A stretch of DNA of 64,000 bases from Margaritispora aquatica (GCA_007644065.1 VJWN01000013.1:806001-870000), one strand, 5' to 3'; shown: positions 1 through 11,491, numbered from the stretch's first letter. Notes: generated by a model not told the origin, from the sequence alone. Translations and numbers: made by a program.

Positions 1-1
1 C

Positions 2-166
2 ACTAAAGGCCATTCTTTGGGCACTGAGGATCTGGGTGAGAAACTCGCGAACACGAGATTAAGATTTGAGCTTCTCAAAAGGCTGAATGGTTCGGATTTG
101 CCAAGAGCTGCGTTCGGACTGGATGGCGAGGTCGAGTATTTGAAGAAAGGTACCAAATGCCAATAA
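2..166 (+). CDS. Possible 3' end of an unidentified gene (truncated by window edge)
   Basis: One frame is open from base 2 to a TAA at 164-166 and gives 54 residues, mostly charged and helical in character (for example KLANTRLRFELLKRLNG). I do not recognise it. The open stretch is short and could be chance, but its composition is protein-like and the following 790 bases look non-coding, as expected after a gene end. The rest of the gene, if real, lies to the left of the window. Confidence 0.3.
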   Translation, partial: TKGHSLGTEDLGEKLANTRLRFELLKRLNGSDLPRAAFGLDGEVEYLKKGTKCQ

Positions 167-1132
167 GCACACTGGTCAACGAAGGATGTGTCTCGATGTG
201 GACCCCTACAAATCTCCCCACGTTTCATTTGACGGCAGCTTTGACAGTGGGTAATTCGGTTGTTGCTCTGACGGCATTTCATGTCATGTGATATCCAAGC
301 TCGCGCTATTAGCGTGCATCTACGAATATTCCTTGCAAGCGCCGAGATTTCTTAGCCTTGGCTAAGATTCGCATAATCTTATTCTTAATGACCTCTGAGT
401 CTAGGCTCATTTGCTTAAAGGACATGACAATGATCTGGTCACATGATAGATACTATTGGAGCGAAAGTTGGATTGATTAAAAATAAATAGGAGCAGTTAA
501 CAGAGTCCCAGACCTCAAATTCAAAATTTAACGCCTATTGAATGAAGTAGAATATCTCAACATAAAACTAAGTGAAACGATCGAGACACCGACTCTATTC
601 ATCGTCACATGTTACTTGCCCCAAAGAGTTGAATGACATCTCTTTGCCAAGATTCTATCGTTGATGAAAAGGGGTAGCGAGGGATTGTTTACTTTGCTCG
701 CTTTGAAGAAATTCGAGATTGAAATGGAGACAACGAATTGATTTGAAATTCTATGCTTATGGCTGCTTGCAAGATTTTTCTTTGCTTAACAGCAGGTTAT
801 GAGCAACGCCACTTTCCATGGAGGTTTTCAGATCACGAACTGAGGATTTTTGCGGCTTGAAACAGTCCCCATTCCGTGCCAATAACGGACTCTCGAAATC
901 GTGGGGGAAGCTCGATGCAGAACCTCCATGCATGTGATGGATCAGCCTATCGTTTATCTTTATGGCGCAATTTGTCAACATGATTCGGTCTTATCTGGGG
1001 GTACGTACTAGTGCTACCCTGGCAACAACCTCAACCTCCTCGAATATATCTTCATCTGACCCCACAGCAAACGTGTCGCAAAACCATTTCCTCGGGTTCG
1101 TCTACTTTGTTTATCAAGTCCACATGTACACC
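167..1132. other. Intergenic region upstream of the transporter gene
   Basis: No gene or RNA is recognisable. The last 170 bases contain an ATG at 962 that is in frame with the transporter and open throughout. The 57 residues it would add are Ser/Thr-rich and lie before the first hydrophobic segment, so I treat this as probable leader, although an N-terminal extension is possible. Confidence 0.4.
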
Positions 1133-2587
1133 ATGGGGGCCGAAACAGGCATTATCGCCTCATTCCTGGCGGCGATCCAAGCCTCCCTCTCCGTCCTATT
1201 GGTCATCTCTTACGGAGGTATCGCCGCAAAGTATGGTCTTCTCAACAGTACGGTCTCGAAATCCATCTCCAAAATATGCGTCCGAATGTTTCTTCCCGCT
1301 CTCCTCTTCACACAAATTGGATCTGAGCTGCATGCTGGCTCCGCATCTCGCTATCTCGTCATCTTCGTCTGGGCGCTAATATGTCATTTTATTTCATTCC
1401 TCATCGGCATAGCAGCTCATCTTCTGCTTGGAATGCCGGATTGGATCACTGCCGCCATCATGTTCAATAACACGACTTCCTATCCTTTGTTGCTTATCCA
1501 AAGTTTGGACGAGACGGGAATTTTAAGCAGTCTCATTATTGGAGATGAGACCACACGAGCAGGGATATCGAGGGCAAAGAGCTATTTTCTCGTGTTCGCG
1601 ACTGTATCAAGCTGTCTAACTTTCGCAGTTGGACCTAGATTGATTGATTCTGAACATGGTCCTGATGAGCCGAGCAAGGAGTCAGAGTCCGATGAGGAGC
1701 ATGACGAGGTTGATGACGACCAACAGCAGCAGGAAAACGGGAACAGTAGACGTTACTCAGACGAGGCATGTTCTCCTACAGACCAAACACAATTGCTCAT
1801 CCCGAACTTCGAACCTCGTCGTGTCTCCTCATCAGTGAGATTCTACCCCTCTCGTCGCCCTTCCGTAGCACCTGCCAGCACGATCAGCTACGATCGACGA
1901 CCATCTCTCATCCCACGGAAGAGGTGGTTCACTCTGAGCGAGCGCACAAAGTGGTGGCTTCTCTTCCTCTCAGATTTCCTGAACGCACCTCTGCTTGGTG
2001 CGGTCGTCGGTGCGGTCGTTGGACTCATTCCAGCTCTGCACATTGCATTCTTCAGTCCCTCACCTGAAGGGGGCATCTTCTCAGCCTGGCTTACTGCATC
2101 ACTCAAGAATATTGGTGGGCTGTTCGTTCCGCTTCCAGTCGTCGTGGCAGGCGTCAGCCTCTACACATCAATGCAATCAGCTCGCCGAGCCTCAAGTGTG
2201 TCGACGTCGCCTGTCACAGGCACGCCATGGTTGACCTCTGCGTTTGTGCTCTTTATACGCTTCGTTATCTGGCCATTGCTTTCAATTGCCGTCATCTACT
2301 TCCTAGCCAAGGAGACGGATATCCTGGGCGAGGACCCGATGCTCTGGTTTGCGATGATGTTGATGCCGACCGGCCCGCCGGCAATGAAGCTGATTACGCT
2401 GGTGGAAATTAGTGATGCGAGTGAGGAGGATGAGCATAAAATTGCGAAGTTGTTGACGGTGAGTTCTCTTGAAGTGCAGTTGTGGATGTGAAGCTAATAT
2501 GTGCAGATTTCGTATGTGATTAGTCCTATTTTGGCCTTCACGGTCGTGGGAAGCTTGAAGGCGAGTCAGGCAGTCCTTGCTGCTTGA
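1133..2587 (+). CDS. PIN-like / auxin efflux carrier family membrane transporter
   Basis: Two exons, 1133-2458 and 2507-2587 (intron with GTGAGT donor and TGTGCAG acceptor), give 468 residues. The protein has a block of hydrophobic segments in the first 170 residues, a charged Ser/Asp/Glu/Gln-rich loop of about 120 residues, and a second hydrophobic block. This is the layout of the Mem_trans (PF03547) family, which includes yeast ECM3 and related proteins. Family-like motifs are KICVRMFLPALLFTQIGS in segment 2, FNNTTSYPLLLIQSLDETG, and MLMPTGPPAMKL near the end. Fungal members are thought to sit in ER or other endomembranes; the substrate is not established. The start is the ATG just before the first hydrophobic segment (MGAETGIIASFL). 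An in-frame ATG at 962 would give 525 residues. The intron removes an early stop and adds the last 26 residues, which complete the final membrane segment. Confidence 0.85.
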
Positions 2588-3044
2588 TCATGATGATTCT
2601 CAATTGCGGTATGCGTCTTTTGGAGGCATGAGGATTGCATAAGACGTACAATAATGGTGGTCAGAGTATTCTCTTGTTTCCATTTCAATAAATGATATTT
2701 TGAAAAGAATAGTTGAGTTTGAATTCGGCCAAGGTTTATAACAGAAACCTGATTCACATTAAGATATTGTCATTTGCTCAAGTACGATGATGATTTAATC
2801 CGCATACTAAAGCCCCTCCGAGATGTGCGATCAAATGAGAAGGCTCATACTATGCATTTTAATACTAATTTTTATTTATGATCAAATTCATGACCAAACA
2901 TAGAGATGCTTCTTTGAAGTACCTCGCTTCATCGACAAAAGTCACGAGGAAGGGTGCATCAATACGAGGGATGAAAGCGAATGCGAGGATATTAGACGAG
3001 TACGAGTGAAGGGCACGAAGCGAGCGTGAGGCTGATTAATGTAT

Positions 3045-3824
3045 CCCTACGGAAGCAGGTTCGTTATAATATATAGAAATATCACTATTACGATCGTTAT
3101 AAAAAACAACGGGAATTTTAACGATTTATAACGGCGCTTACTATTAGTTATAACGAAATTCGACTTTTTTTATAGCTACTTTTCGGACTTCGTTATAACC
3201 CTTAGTTATATTTTATAACGGTATTATTATTAAAAATAACGACTCTTACTATAAGTTTAGAACCCTAGGAATCTACGAATCTATCTACGAATCTATATAC
3301 TACCCTTGGATCTGCTAGATCTGCTACTGACCTACCTTTGGATCTACTACCTACCTTTAGATCTGCTAGATCTGCTACCTACCTTTGGATCTGCTGGATA
3401 TACTACCGACCTTAATATTTATTACCTTTGGGTTTACCACCGACCTACCTTTGGATCTACTATCTATAAGAGTCTATAAGAGAACGAATTCGAACGAGAA
3501 TAAAGAAGAGGAATAAGGGGAATAAAGGGAATAAGGTATTTGCGGTGGTAAAATATCTAGGCACGGTCTGTTTTATATTATACAAAGGATCCGGATACGA
3601 TATATCTATATATATATCTGTATATATAGATCTATATAACGAGGCCGTTATAAAGTATAGTAAGATATGTTATAAGACTAGTTCTTACCATTAATTATAA
3701 CGAAGTAAAAATCCACTTATAAACCTTCGTTATACTCGAAACCGAGTTACTATATTTTATGACGAGATCGCCATTGCTTATGGTGATTTTGGTTATAATG
3801 TATGACGAACCTGCTTCCGTAGGG
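3045..3824. mobile_element. MITE-like non-autonomous DNA transposon with 20-bp terminal inverted repeats
   Basis: The first 20 bases (3045-3064, CCCTACGGAAGCAGGTTCGT) recur as an exact reverse complement at 3805-3824. Both ends are flanked by TAT (3042-3044 and 3825-3827), a probable 3-bp target-site duplication. The 780-bp interior is AT-rich, has no open frame able to encode a transposase, and contains many copies of CGTTATAA in both orientations and a tandem repeat block. Perfect TIRs, small size and no coding capacity are the defining features of a MITE. The superfamily is uncertain: a 3-bp duplication would suit PIF/Harbinger, while a TA-based reading would suit Tc1/mariner. Confidence 0.8.
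3290..3470. repeat. Degenerate tandem repeat inside the MITE
   Basis: Units built on CTACCTTTGGATCTGCTA and GATCTGCTA recur about five times with drift in length and sequence. The block lies near the middle of the element and is probably part of it. Confidence 0.65.
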
Positions 3825-4346
3825 TATGACAAGCCGAGTATCAAACATTCAGGCATCTTCGAATCCGGCTTCTTTATTGATCGCACAATGCTTCTCGCGT
3901 ATGAAGAGCCTGGGTTGATCTCATTGTTAATACAAGTAGTAGAACAATACACCTGCGACAATCTATTTTGTTGATTTACAAGCCATGCTACAAGGAGAAT
4001 TCTGAGAGAATGAAAAATTTCGCAACTAGTATTATCCCTCTGAGACCTATTCAATAATGAAATTAAAGAGACAAAAGGCACAATGTAACTGGTGCTTCAT
4101 CTTTAAGGCTTACCTAATGATGATAGCCGGTGGGAGGCACAGAGCATGAATACGAATCTTGATATATGATTGGGTGCTTACCATTTCAGAGGTCTTGGAT
4201 GCTGGGCAGCGCGACTCGCGGTCAGCCATGTTGCTGACCGATACTTGATTTAGCGAGGAGCACAGCCAGTATCTTCCTTTATATTTTTCAACTACCTCAG
4301 ACTTCAAGTATTTCCAGGACTTGAGCTCAGTTCATTCCCATTAAAG

Positions 4347-5294
4347 ATGGCAATCCCCTGGGCTGACAGCCCGCTTGCTCTGATCCCAACACCTGTGTTT
4401 TTGACCAAGAAAGTTCGTTCGATCTAGTGCACTCAGAAGTCAATCTTGAACTAATCCAAACTTTGTTTAGCATGATATGTTCACGAGTGGAGCCAGCCAT
4501 ATGGTATGTTGGTTTGTTCCACGACTGTACCTTATGGTTCATTGAAGTTGGCTGACATTCCCCAAAGTGCATGGTACACAACTCACTATTCAGGGGATAC
4601 AACTCAATCTACCACCAAGCGCCACACGTTGAAGAAGCAGACAAAGCTGACTTCATTGGGTACTGTTTGACATGGCACAAGTTCCTCAAATCACATGCAG
4701 ATAACGAGGAGACGAGTTTGTTTCTCAAAATGGAGGAGCTTTTGGATGACAAGACTATCTTCGAAGCGTCACATGAAGAGCACGGTAAGTCTGAAGACCC
4801 ATAAACGAAACTGTAAAGGCTGACTGTACATCGCAGATGGTTTCATGCCTGGAATAGCCAAGTTCCAAGAGTACCTTGCCAACCTCAAGTCCCCATCTGA
4901 ATTCTCAGGAAGCAAGCTGCTAGAGATCATGGAAACATTCCAGAGCCCCTTCGAAGCGCACATGCGATCCGAGATCTCGACCATTGCCAACCTAGCCGGA
5001 CATAAGAACATACTTGAAGTTGGCAGTGCCGAGGAAAAGTCCTCATCTTCTGCATTTGACGCCCGCGAGGGAAAGAACCTCATGATGTCCGGTGTGACAG
5101 ACGTAATGCCATTCTTTCTCTTCAACTTCGATTGTGAATATGAGGATGGGCTGTGGAGAGACTGGCCGCCTATTCCAGGGCCTGTGAAGTGGACTTTGTT
5201 GTCTGTTGCGAAGCTTAAGCATCCGGGGTGGTGGAAGTTTGCGAGTTGTGATGCTTCGAGGCAGAGGAAAGCACTGTATGCTGTCAAGGGCTAG
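4347..5294 (+). CDS. Hemerythrin-like HHE cation-binding domain protein
   Basis: Four exons (4347-4412, 4471-4503, 4568-4784, 4837-5294) join in frame into 257 residues. The reconstruction joins the short N-terminal exon, MAIPWADSPLALIPTP, to the helix containing CMVHNSLFRGYNSIYHQ. That is how fungal members of this family begin. Candidate metal ligands of the four-helix hemerythrin fold are the His in VHNSLFRGYNS, the H...H...E cluster in WHKFLKSHADNEE, and the EEHDGFMPG helix. Members bind a di-iron centre or similar; roles in oxygen, NO or iron handling are known for some relatives, but no role can be given for this one. The second exon is only 33 bp, so automatic models may drop it. No signal peptide is seen; probably cytosolic. 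Confidence 0.87.
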
Positions 5295-5469
5295 GAATTA
5301 AGAATTTGGTTAGGATTACAGTTAGCTGGAAGCAAACTTCACAGTTGATTAATCAATCAAGAGAACTTTGTTTGTGACACTGGTTTTTATTGCCTTGACG
5401 TTTGTTTGGTCTCTTTTGTCGCGATCGTTACTAATTTACTAATGATACATGCTCGCTCTTCGTTCTGTG

Positions 5470-7086
5470 TCAAACGAATCCCACACCTTGCACTCCTCCG
5501 GGACCACGTTCATCAATAATCCAGCTCAATTGATCATTGACATTAGTGGCATAATATTGCCGCCGGATGAAGCCTCCATCCAAGCCATTGTTGCAGTCCC
5601 TGTGAATTGGCAAAGGCCAATGGAGCAAACGTCCTTGCACATGATTCTTGTGGAACAGAGAGACTCTGTTCTTCTCACCCTCAGTCATACCAACGCCCTG
5701 AGGATCATTGTTGACGTTTTGAAAAGTGGCCGAAGGCTTCCCAAGAGGAGCTTTGTTGAAAGCACGTGGGCCTAGATGAGCATGACCACGGGACCACAGG
5801 TGAGGCTGAGTATTGCATCCGGCGAGGGCACGTGTGTAATCTGTTGGAAATGCCATGGGACCATCAACGGAGACTGAGGTGCCAGCTGCGGGTTCCAGTG
5901 GTTGTGGAAGTCCATCGCAGGACAGAAGCAAGCGGATGTCATAAGGGACAATCATGAATCCTGGATTAGCACAGGAGGCCAACAAGGTGTTGAGTGCGGT
6001 GCCGAAATCTAGAATTGCAGCCTTGCTAAAGAGCGCATAATCATTTGCCCTCATCTTGAAATAAAGCCCCGACATATCTGCCATGAACCAGCCTGGGGTA
6101 TTTCTGAGTTTCCCATCATTCCAACGACGCCTCTTGCCAAGGGAGCAAGCCAACTGGTCAATGAAACTATGTTCGTTAAGGGCAAAATTGTAGGCCTGGC
6201 GTACATCCCAGAGTGTTCCAAGCAATACTAGGTTATCCCCCTCATTGGCGCTCACATTCTGATACACATCCCGCGCAGGGCGAAGAAAATGAATATTCTT
6301 CCAGTCCTTTTTGAATCTAGCCAGTGGTTCGATTGTGATGATGAGCTCCTGGATTTTTGTTGGGTTTAATCTATCTGTTACGATCTGGTGGTAGACAGGA
6401 TTATCCGAATATGTTCGGGGTTTTAAGTCTTGATAGCCACGAGGTGGGATGTGTAGAACCCATGAGCCTGTGCTGGGGACGTTGGTAATCTAATAGTTGG
6501 TCAGTTGGAATTTGAGGTTTGAGTCCGAGTGAGAATGCGGCGAAGAGAAAGCATAAGCGGACCTGAAACAGGAGATAGGCGAGAGGCAAAGCTGGGAATA
6601 AAGGGGTAGAGTAAGTGGTGACTGAGCGAATATAACTCGACTGAGCGAAAACACCTCGCTGACTGAGCGAAACTCACTCGACTAAGCGAGTAGGAACGAG
6701 ATTGGCGTATCATAAAGTGGGCATATATGTATACTTCTGGATTGAAGAAAGATATCACTGAAGATAGAAAACGCGAATAAAAGGTGCAAAATCGAACTTA
6801 CCATGACATCCTTGTTCCCGAAAATGTTGCCAATCATGTGCTGGAATCGAAAGATATCACCGGTTTGGATAACTGGTCCATCGGTCCAGGGATGCATCAT
6901 ATCGAAAAGTTGCTCCATTTTCAACACGCTAGCAACAGCATCACCATGTGCCATTGACGGAGGCTGTACCGTGGCATACATGTTTTCAATGTTAATATGT
7001 GGTGACTCGGAGACGCCGTTTCCTCTGGGATCTGGCTGGTGGATGGATAGTGCCGCTGCCTGTAGTTGCGAAACTGGCAGAGACAT
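5470..7086 (-). CDS. Conserved-looking protein of unknown function (434 aa)
   Basis: Two exons on the minus strand, 7086-6802 and 6489-5470, join in phase 0 (NIFGNKDVM then ITNVPSTGSW). The intron is 312 bp, long for this window. I do not recognise the family. The sequence begins MSLPVSQLQAAALSIHQPD, has no signal peptide or clear membrane segment, and contains a basic patch GKRRRW and a moderately hydrophobic stretch around ALNTLLASCANPGFMIVPYD. It ends with a Gly-rich ERGPGGVQGVGFV tail. The gene converges on the hemerythrin gene with about 175 bp between the stops. Its upstream leader has a decayed tandem copy farther out. Confidence 0.65.
6620..6690. repeat. Short intronic repeat array (GACTGAGCGAA)
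   Basis: Three exact copies of GACTGAGCGAA start at 6620, 6639 and 6661, and a variant GACTAAGCGA starts at 6680. The spacing is 19, 22 and 19 bp. The array lies inside the only intron of the 434-aa gene and probably explains the unusual intron length. Confidence 0.7.
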
Positions 7087-8410
7087 CTTGGAGAACTATA
7101 GGGGAGAATAGATTGTAAGCTAACATTGCTCGTTCTGAATTGCGACTTTAAAGGTAGTAAGGAGTCCGAGTTGTTCTTTGACTTACCTGATTGAAGTCGT
7201 TTTTGTGATTGCAGAGTAAGATACGATACTGTCGATTCGATCTTCAACTAAGGGTAGCAAAGTGGAGTTGTGTACTGGCAAGAAGATCAAATGTTATTTG
7301 TTATTGTGGATTGTTTTTGATGGAGTGGAGAACGATTGATGGGGTTTTTAGGGAAGAGAGCTAGAGACGGAGACGCGACTTTTCGTGAAAGCGAACTGAA
7401 TGGAAAAGATTGATTTGGGCTGTTATCCTGTCCGCTTCAAGTTTCGACGCGTTGAGACTGGTCGAATTCGTTTTTGAACAAGCTAAAACCTAGTTAATCT
7501 ATAATATTGATGTAGCAAAGTTTGGAAACAGCCTCTTTTAGATCTTTTATCCTATCTCATTATCAATAAATATATATAAATCACATTGAGTATATTTTAC
7601 GAAGTCATCTAGACATTTCTTTTCGCCCTATCTTGGATAGTAATGAACTTAAAAGTCTTAAATTTGTCTACTATCTAAATAACATTATTGTTCATTTAAC
7701 TGAATAGTCTTGTTAATTATTGACAGTATTTCCACCGCTGACTATGCTATGAAGGAGTGATTGATGTGTTCATTTTAACTATAATTGAAGCTAGATTGTT
7801 AGCTGATGGTGCTCGCTCTGAAGCCATGCGATATTGAATCTAGCAAGGGAGCCGAGGTATTTGTTGCTTACCAAGATCGAAATATTGCTATTGTAGAAAA
7901 AGTTGTCATTAAACGAACTCTTTGTGAATGTGTTGCTGTTGGAGGAGAAGTTTTGTTCAATAGATATCTTGGTAGAGGTAATGAAGAAAAAATAGCTATT
8001 GAACAAGAAGATTGAGTATCACTGTGTTGTGGAAAGAATTTCTATGGTTATAGTCTTGCTACTGTTGGAAGGCATTTAGAAAACGGGGAAGATAGAAATA
8101 TAAACGCGTAAAAGACTGGAGACGAAACGCGAATTTGTGCGAGATGTGAATTGAATTGGTTTAGAACAAATTTTTGCTGTCTCGTGTCAGCTTTAGGTCG
8201 CTATATTATCCAAGACTTTAAATTCGACTTTATCAACACCCACACCTGACTGATGAACGTTTAAGTATTTTAGCTGTTTTGGATTAAGTTATTTGGACCT
8301 TAAGTCTTGTAATGTATCAATATATATAACTTCTGGGTACATTTTGAGAAGTCGTTTAAACATCTTGTCCACAGGCAATCCTATCTCAGACAGCAATGAA
8401 CTTTGACAGC
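7087..8410 (-). repeat. Gene leader (about 7087-7660) and its decayed tandem copy (about 7771-8410)
   Basis: Going away from the start codon of the 434-aa gene, a series of blocks recurs in the same order about 680-750 bp farther on. AACTATA..AGATTGTAAGCT near 7095 matches AACTATA..AGATTGTTAGCT near 7776. TGCTCGTTCTGAA near 7128 matches TGCTCGCTCTGAA near 7809. A CTTACC splice-donor-like site near 7183 matches one near 7868. GGAGACG..CGCGA near 7365 matches a block near 8113, TTTGGGCTGT near 7415 matches TTTTTGCTGT near 8171, and TAGTAATGAACTT near 7638 matches CAGCAATGAACTT near 8391. By eye the copies are roughly 60-70% alike. The outer copy keeps a CAT (an ATG on the minus strand) at 7771-7773 but runs into a stop after seven codons, so only the promoter and leader were kept. 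Confidence 0.6.
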
Positions 8411-9496
8411 TTTAGATTAAGAGCTGTATACAAAGATTGCTACAGCTATATGATGTTTGTTTCGCGATCTATCCGTTCCTTTGATATTTCAATGAGTTTT
8501 CAGTTGAGCTCATTGTCCTGAGAAGCGTCCATCGAAGTGCTGTGATTCTTTTGTGGTACAGTAAACAAAATCTATAATGTTGTAGCCTAAATAGTTTCTT
8601 TTTTCATCTGAGTCAATCTACCTATATCCTGTAACGATCAACGTTTCCTACTATCACAGTGCGGCAGTGATCTCTATTTGATCAACTATAGATTTAAGAA
8701 TATCTCGTTGTTTTTTTTCTCCTTCCGTCGAAGACGTATTTTTTTGATCCTCGCTTATGGAGAATAAGCGAGACCGTTCTTTTCAATAGAAACATTCAAC
8801 CAAACCAAGGCTCTCGAGACTCATCAAAGTCAAATATAGACTGCAGAAATATCCTATAATTCAAAGAGAGCAAATGATAATTTAGATTCGTGAAAAGAAT
8901 ATCCCTTAATTCCTAACTCGGCCATTTATAAGCTTGGTAACGAAATGACTTCTTAGCTCCTTGTGTGCTGGTGACTGGTATTTTACTCTTTATTGCAGAG
9001 TTAAAATCTGGCTGGCAAAATTGCTGACTATATATCCCTTGGTAGCAGATTGCTCTCTGATGATGACTTGCTCTCAAAAGGTCGACTGCGTTTGGTTGGC
9101 AAATTTGCGAAGTGGATGATTTACAGAGAAAACGACTCTCGATCATGTTTTATCTTAAGCCTGACTGGTTTAAGCGATTTTGATTATATTTTTGGATTGC
9201 TTTGAGCCAAACTTCAATACAAATACTTTCAGATAATCCCATATGGAGCATCGTAACATGTCAAATCGTTCGCCACATTAGCTAGAGCAATTACGAGCAA
9301 GGGTCTGTTTGTCACTGATCAAACATTGAAATGCACTTTGTCTTGTGTGTGAATGTGTCCTTGAAATCCTAAAATCGCCCAAAACTTTATCTACACAAAG
9401 GTTGAACTTGATATGGGCAATTACCTGCATACTCATCAGCATGTCTATAATTCTAGCACCTCCTCCTGGTCCGCTACCATCACTCCTCTATCAAAT
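8411..9496. other. AT-rich intergenic region without recognisable genes
   Basis: Short open frames on both strands (for example 8913-9146 on the minus strand) have no domain signal or plausible gene structure. The region is the downstream flank of the 200-aa gene. Confidence 0.45.
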
Positions 9497-10226
9497 CTAG
9501 TCCCTAATGAATGCAAAGCTAGCAGGCTTGTAGTTTTCGTCCGGGACCACCTTGCTTTCCTCCACTGTGACTGTCACGCTGATATTGTCCTTTGTTTGCT
9601 CCACACCTACTTCTCCATCCACATAGCGTTGAAAGCCCAATATATGGGCTAACCTTGCCTTCTCTAGAATCTCTCCATATTCCTCCACAAATTCTGGCTT
9701 TGGTTGCACACTGAACCCGGGAATATTTGATCGTTGAAACTCGTAGGGATAGCATCTATGGAGTAAAGACTATATTAGCTTCTGATTGGCAAGGTGGTAG
9801 ATCAGGGGAATTGTTTGAGTTGTTGTATACCGCTCAAGAATCACTTCAATTGGCTCAGAAAGTCAGAAGCATAGTGACATACTGTTTCTGGTAGTACACC
9901 CACGAGATTGGATGAATATTGCGGAGATCTGACGACGCAATGGCACGCCCATCTTGTTCGATATTGCGTTCATCGGGCTTCAGGTCATAATGTTTGTGGA
10001 TGATACACGCTGCGAAGTTTTTCTCTACACCATGCTTGATGAAACAATCGCGGATGACAGTGTTGACGGCTGCTTGGCCGCCTTCTTCCTGGAACCTTCT
10101 CGAGCTTGCTTTGAATGTTGGAATTGCAGTGTTGTAGACTTCTGAGGAGTAAGGTTGTATGCGCATGGCAGAGTAACTGGAATCAATTGGACTGGTTGAT
10201 CCGTCGGAAGACATCGTGGTTGTCAT
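9497..10226 (-). CDS. Small fungal protein of unknown function (200 aa)
   Basis: Exons 10226-9883 and 9755-9497 join in frame (YYQKQ then CYPYEFQRS) to give 200 residues. The intron has a GTATGT donor and a TCCATAG acceptor. I cannot name the family. A segment FAACIIHKHYDLKPDER resembles the LxHxHFxLxxxER type of motif I have seen in uncharacterised fungal proteins, a weak resemblance with no functional meaning yet. The second half is acidic and helical (EFVEEYGEILEKARLAH). No signal peptide or membrane segment is seen. A second Met five codons in (MSSDGSTS) could also be the start. Confidence 0.65.
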
Positions 10227-11345
10227 AGGAAAGGTCCCCTTTAGGAGACAAACTCGAGAAATGGGATTCTGGCTTTGAAGTCATAAGACTGAGGAGTAAA
10301 GTCAAGCTCCAACGACTTGATGGATTTCTATGGTAAGACAAATGCCATGGAGTGTTTGCGAGGGTATATTTGATTTTGATTGATTGCTCGATTACCTCAT
10401 TGAATCGTCAACGAATCAGCATCGTTGCGAGGTTAGCAACCAGGGCTCTTCAAATCTCAAGAGAAAATGCCGTATCCACCCCAGATGTTGGAACAAACTG
10501 AAGTGGTAATTGAGTTTGGCTAATCGTATCGTGGAGCGACGAGGCTATCTTGAATTCGGCTAAGCTGCCAGATGCCGTGTTGCTGGAATCCGTACTAAAA
10601 TTTCATCTGCCGCACCTCCATCACAAACGTCCAATTATGAAATTTGAAACAAAACTTTATCACTGTCCACCAGAAATAAACCAATCAAAGTCTTGTGGTG
10701 AAACTAATCACCTAATATGACTTCTAGATGAGCTCTCGACATATTAGATTGAGGCTTGCATAATGCTGACAGTGGAAGCTGAGGGCTGGGGGCTGAATTC
10801 AAAATTGATGCGGGATGAATAACTATGATGTGTATCCACTGGATAGTCATACTAGTATGAAGAGCCTTTTTACAATTTCGGAATTTTAGCACAATGAAGA
10901 GAATTTGGGCTTTCTGATCGTTTCACAAGTGTGGTGTCACTAAGTGATTTCTAAGCGAATTTGGCAAATCTGAAATTCTACAAATTATCGAAGGACGATA
11001 ATGAGACTACCAACCCTCTTGGTAGTCTCCTCCCACACAAGGCGATCCCGAAAGATCTGTTCAAAGAGGGGTAGAAAAAATGAAGCTGGTACTTTTACTA
11101 ATATCTCAGCGGGTTAGTGATACTGCGAGCTAGTCGTAGCATCATGAAAGTGACGTGCTGAAAACTGATCAGCTCACTACGGAAAGAGATAGCAGCTGTA
11201 ATAGTTACACTAATTGTGATCATATGCCTGCTAATGTACGTAGAGAGCTGGGGATGATCGTTTTTAGGGTTCTCTATTGGAACTATCTACCCCGCATGAG
11301 AGATGACAAGCCTGAGAAGATCGAGTGCATAGTGTCACGGTAAGT
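10227..11345. other. Intergenic region, no recognisable gene
   Basis: Contains the upstream region of the 200-aa gene. A few sub-65-codon frames are present, none supported. Confidence 0.4.
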
Positions 11346-11491
11346 ATAAAGTCGACCCCGCCCCCTTCTGCTTATCTATATCGACAGTCTTCTTTATTAT
11401 CTTCAGCTCCTTTCCCCTCATTTGAAATAAGCGATCTTTCTACCCAATCTCTACACACAAGCAGTCAAAACAGACACTTCAAGAAAACAAA
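11346..11491 (+). promoter_or_regulatory. Core promoter and pyrimidine-rich leader of the small spliced unit
   Basis: A TATAAA box at 11346-11351 is followed by a CT-rich tract (about 11365-11450) and then an A-rich stretch ending AAAACAAAATGG. This is the typical order of elements in highly expressed filamentous-fungal genes, and it is why I take the following short frame seriously. Confidence 0.45.

Larger units (their letters stand above)
2588..4346. other. AT-rich intergenic region carrying a MITE-like insertion
   Basis: Apart from the inverted-repeat element at 3045-3824, nothing gene-like is seen. Open frames on both strands near 3.7-4.1 kb cross the element's right end and have no coding character. 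Confidence 0.5.

Noticed and set aside
3695..4081. 128-codon minus-strand frame
   Set aside because: It crosses the right end of the MITE and contains the TIR, so it is composite chance sequence.
7791..8015. Overlapping frames on both strands (about 70 codons each)
   Set aside because: They lie within the decayed copy of the leader region and have no coding features.
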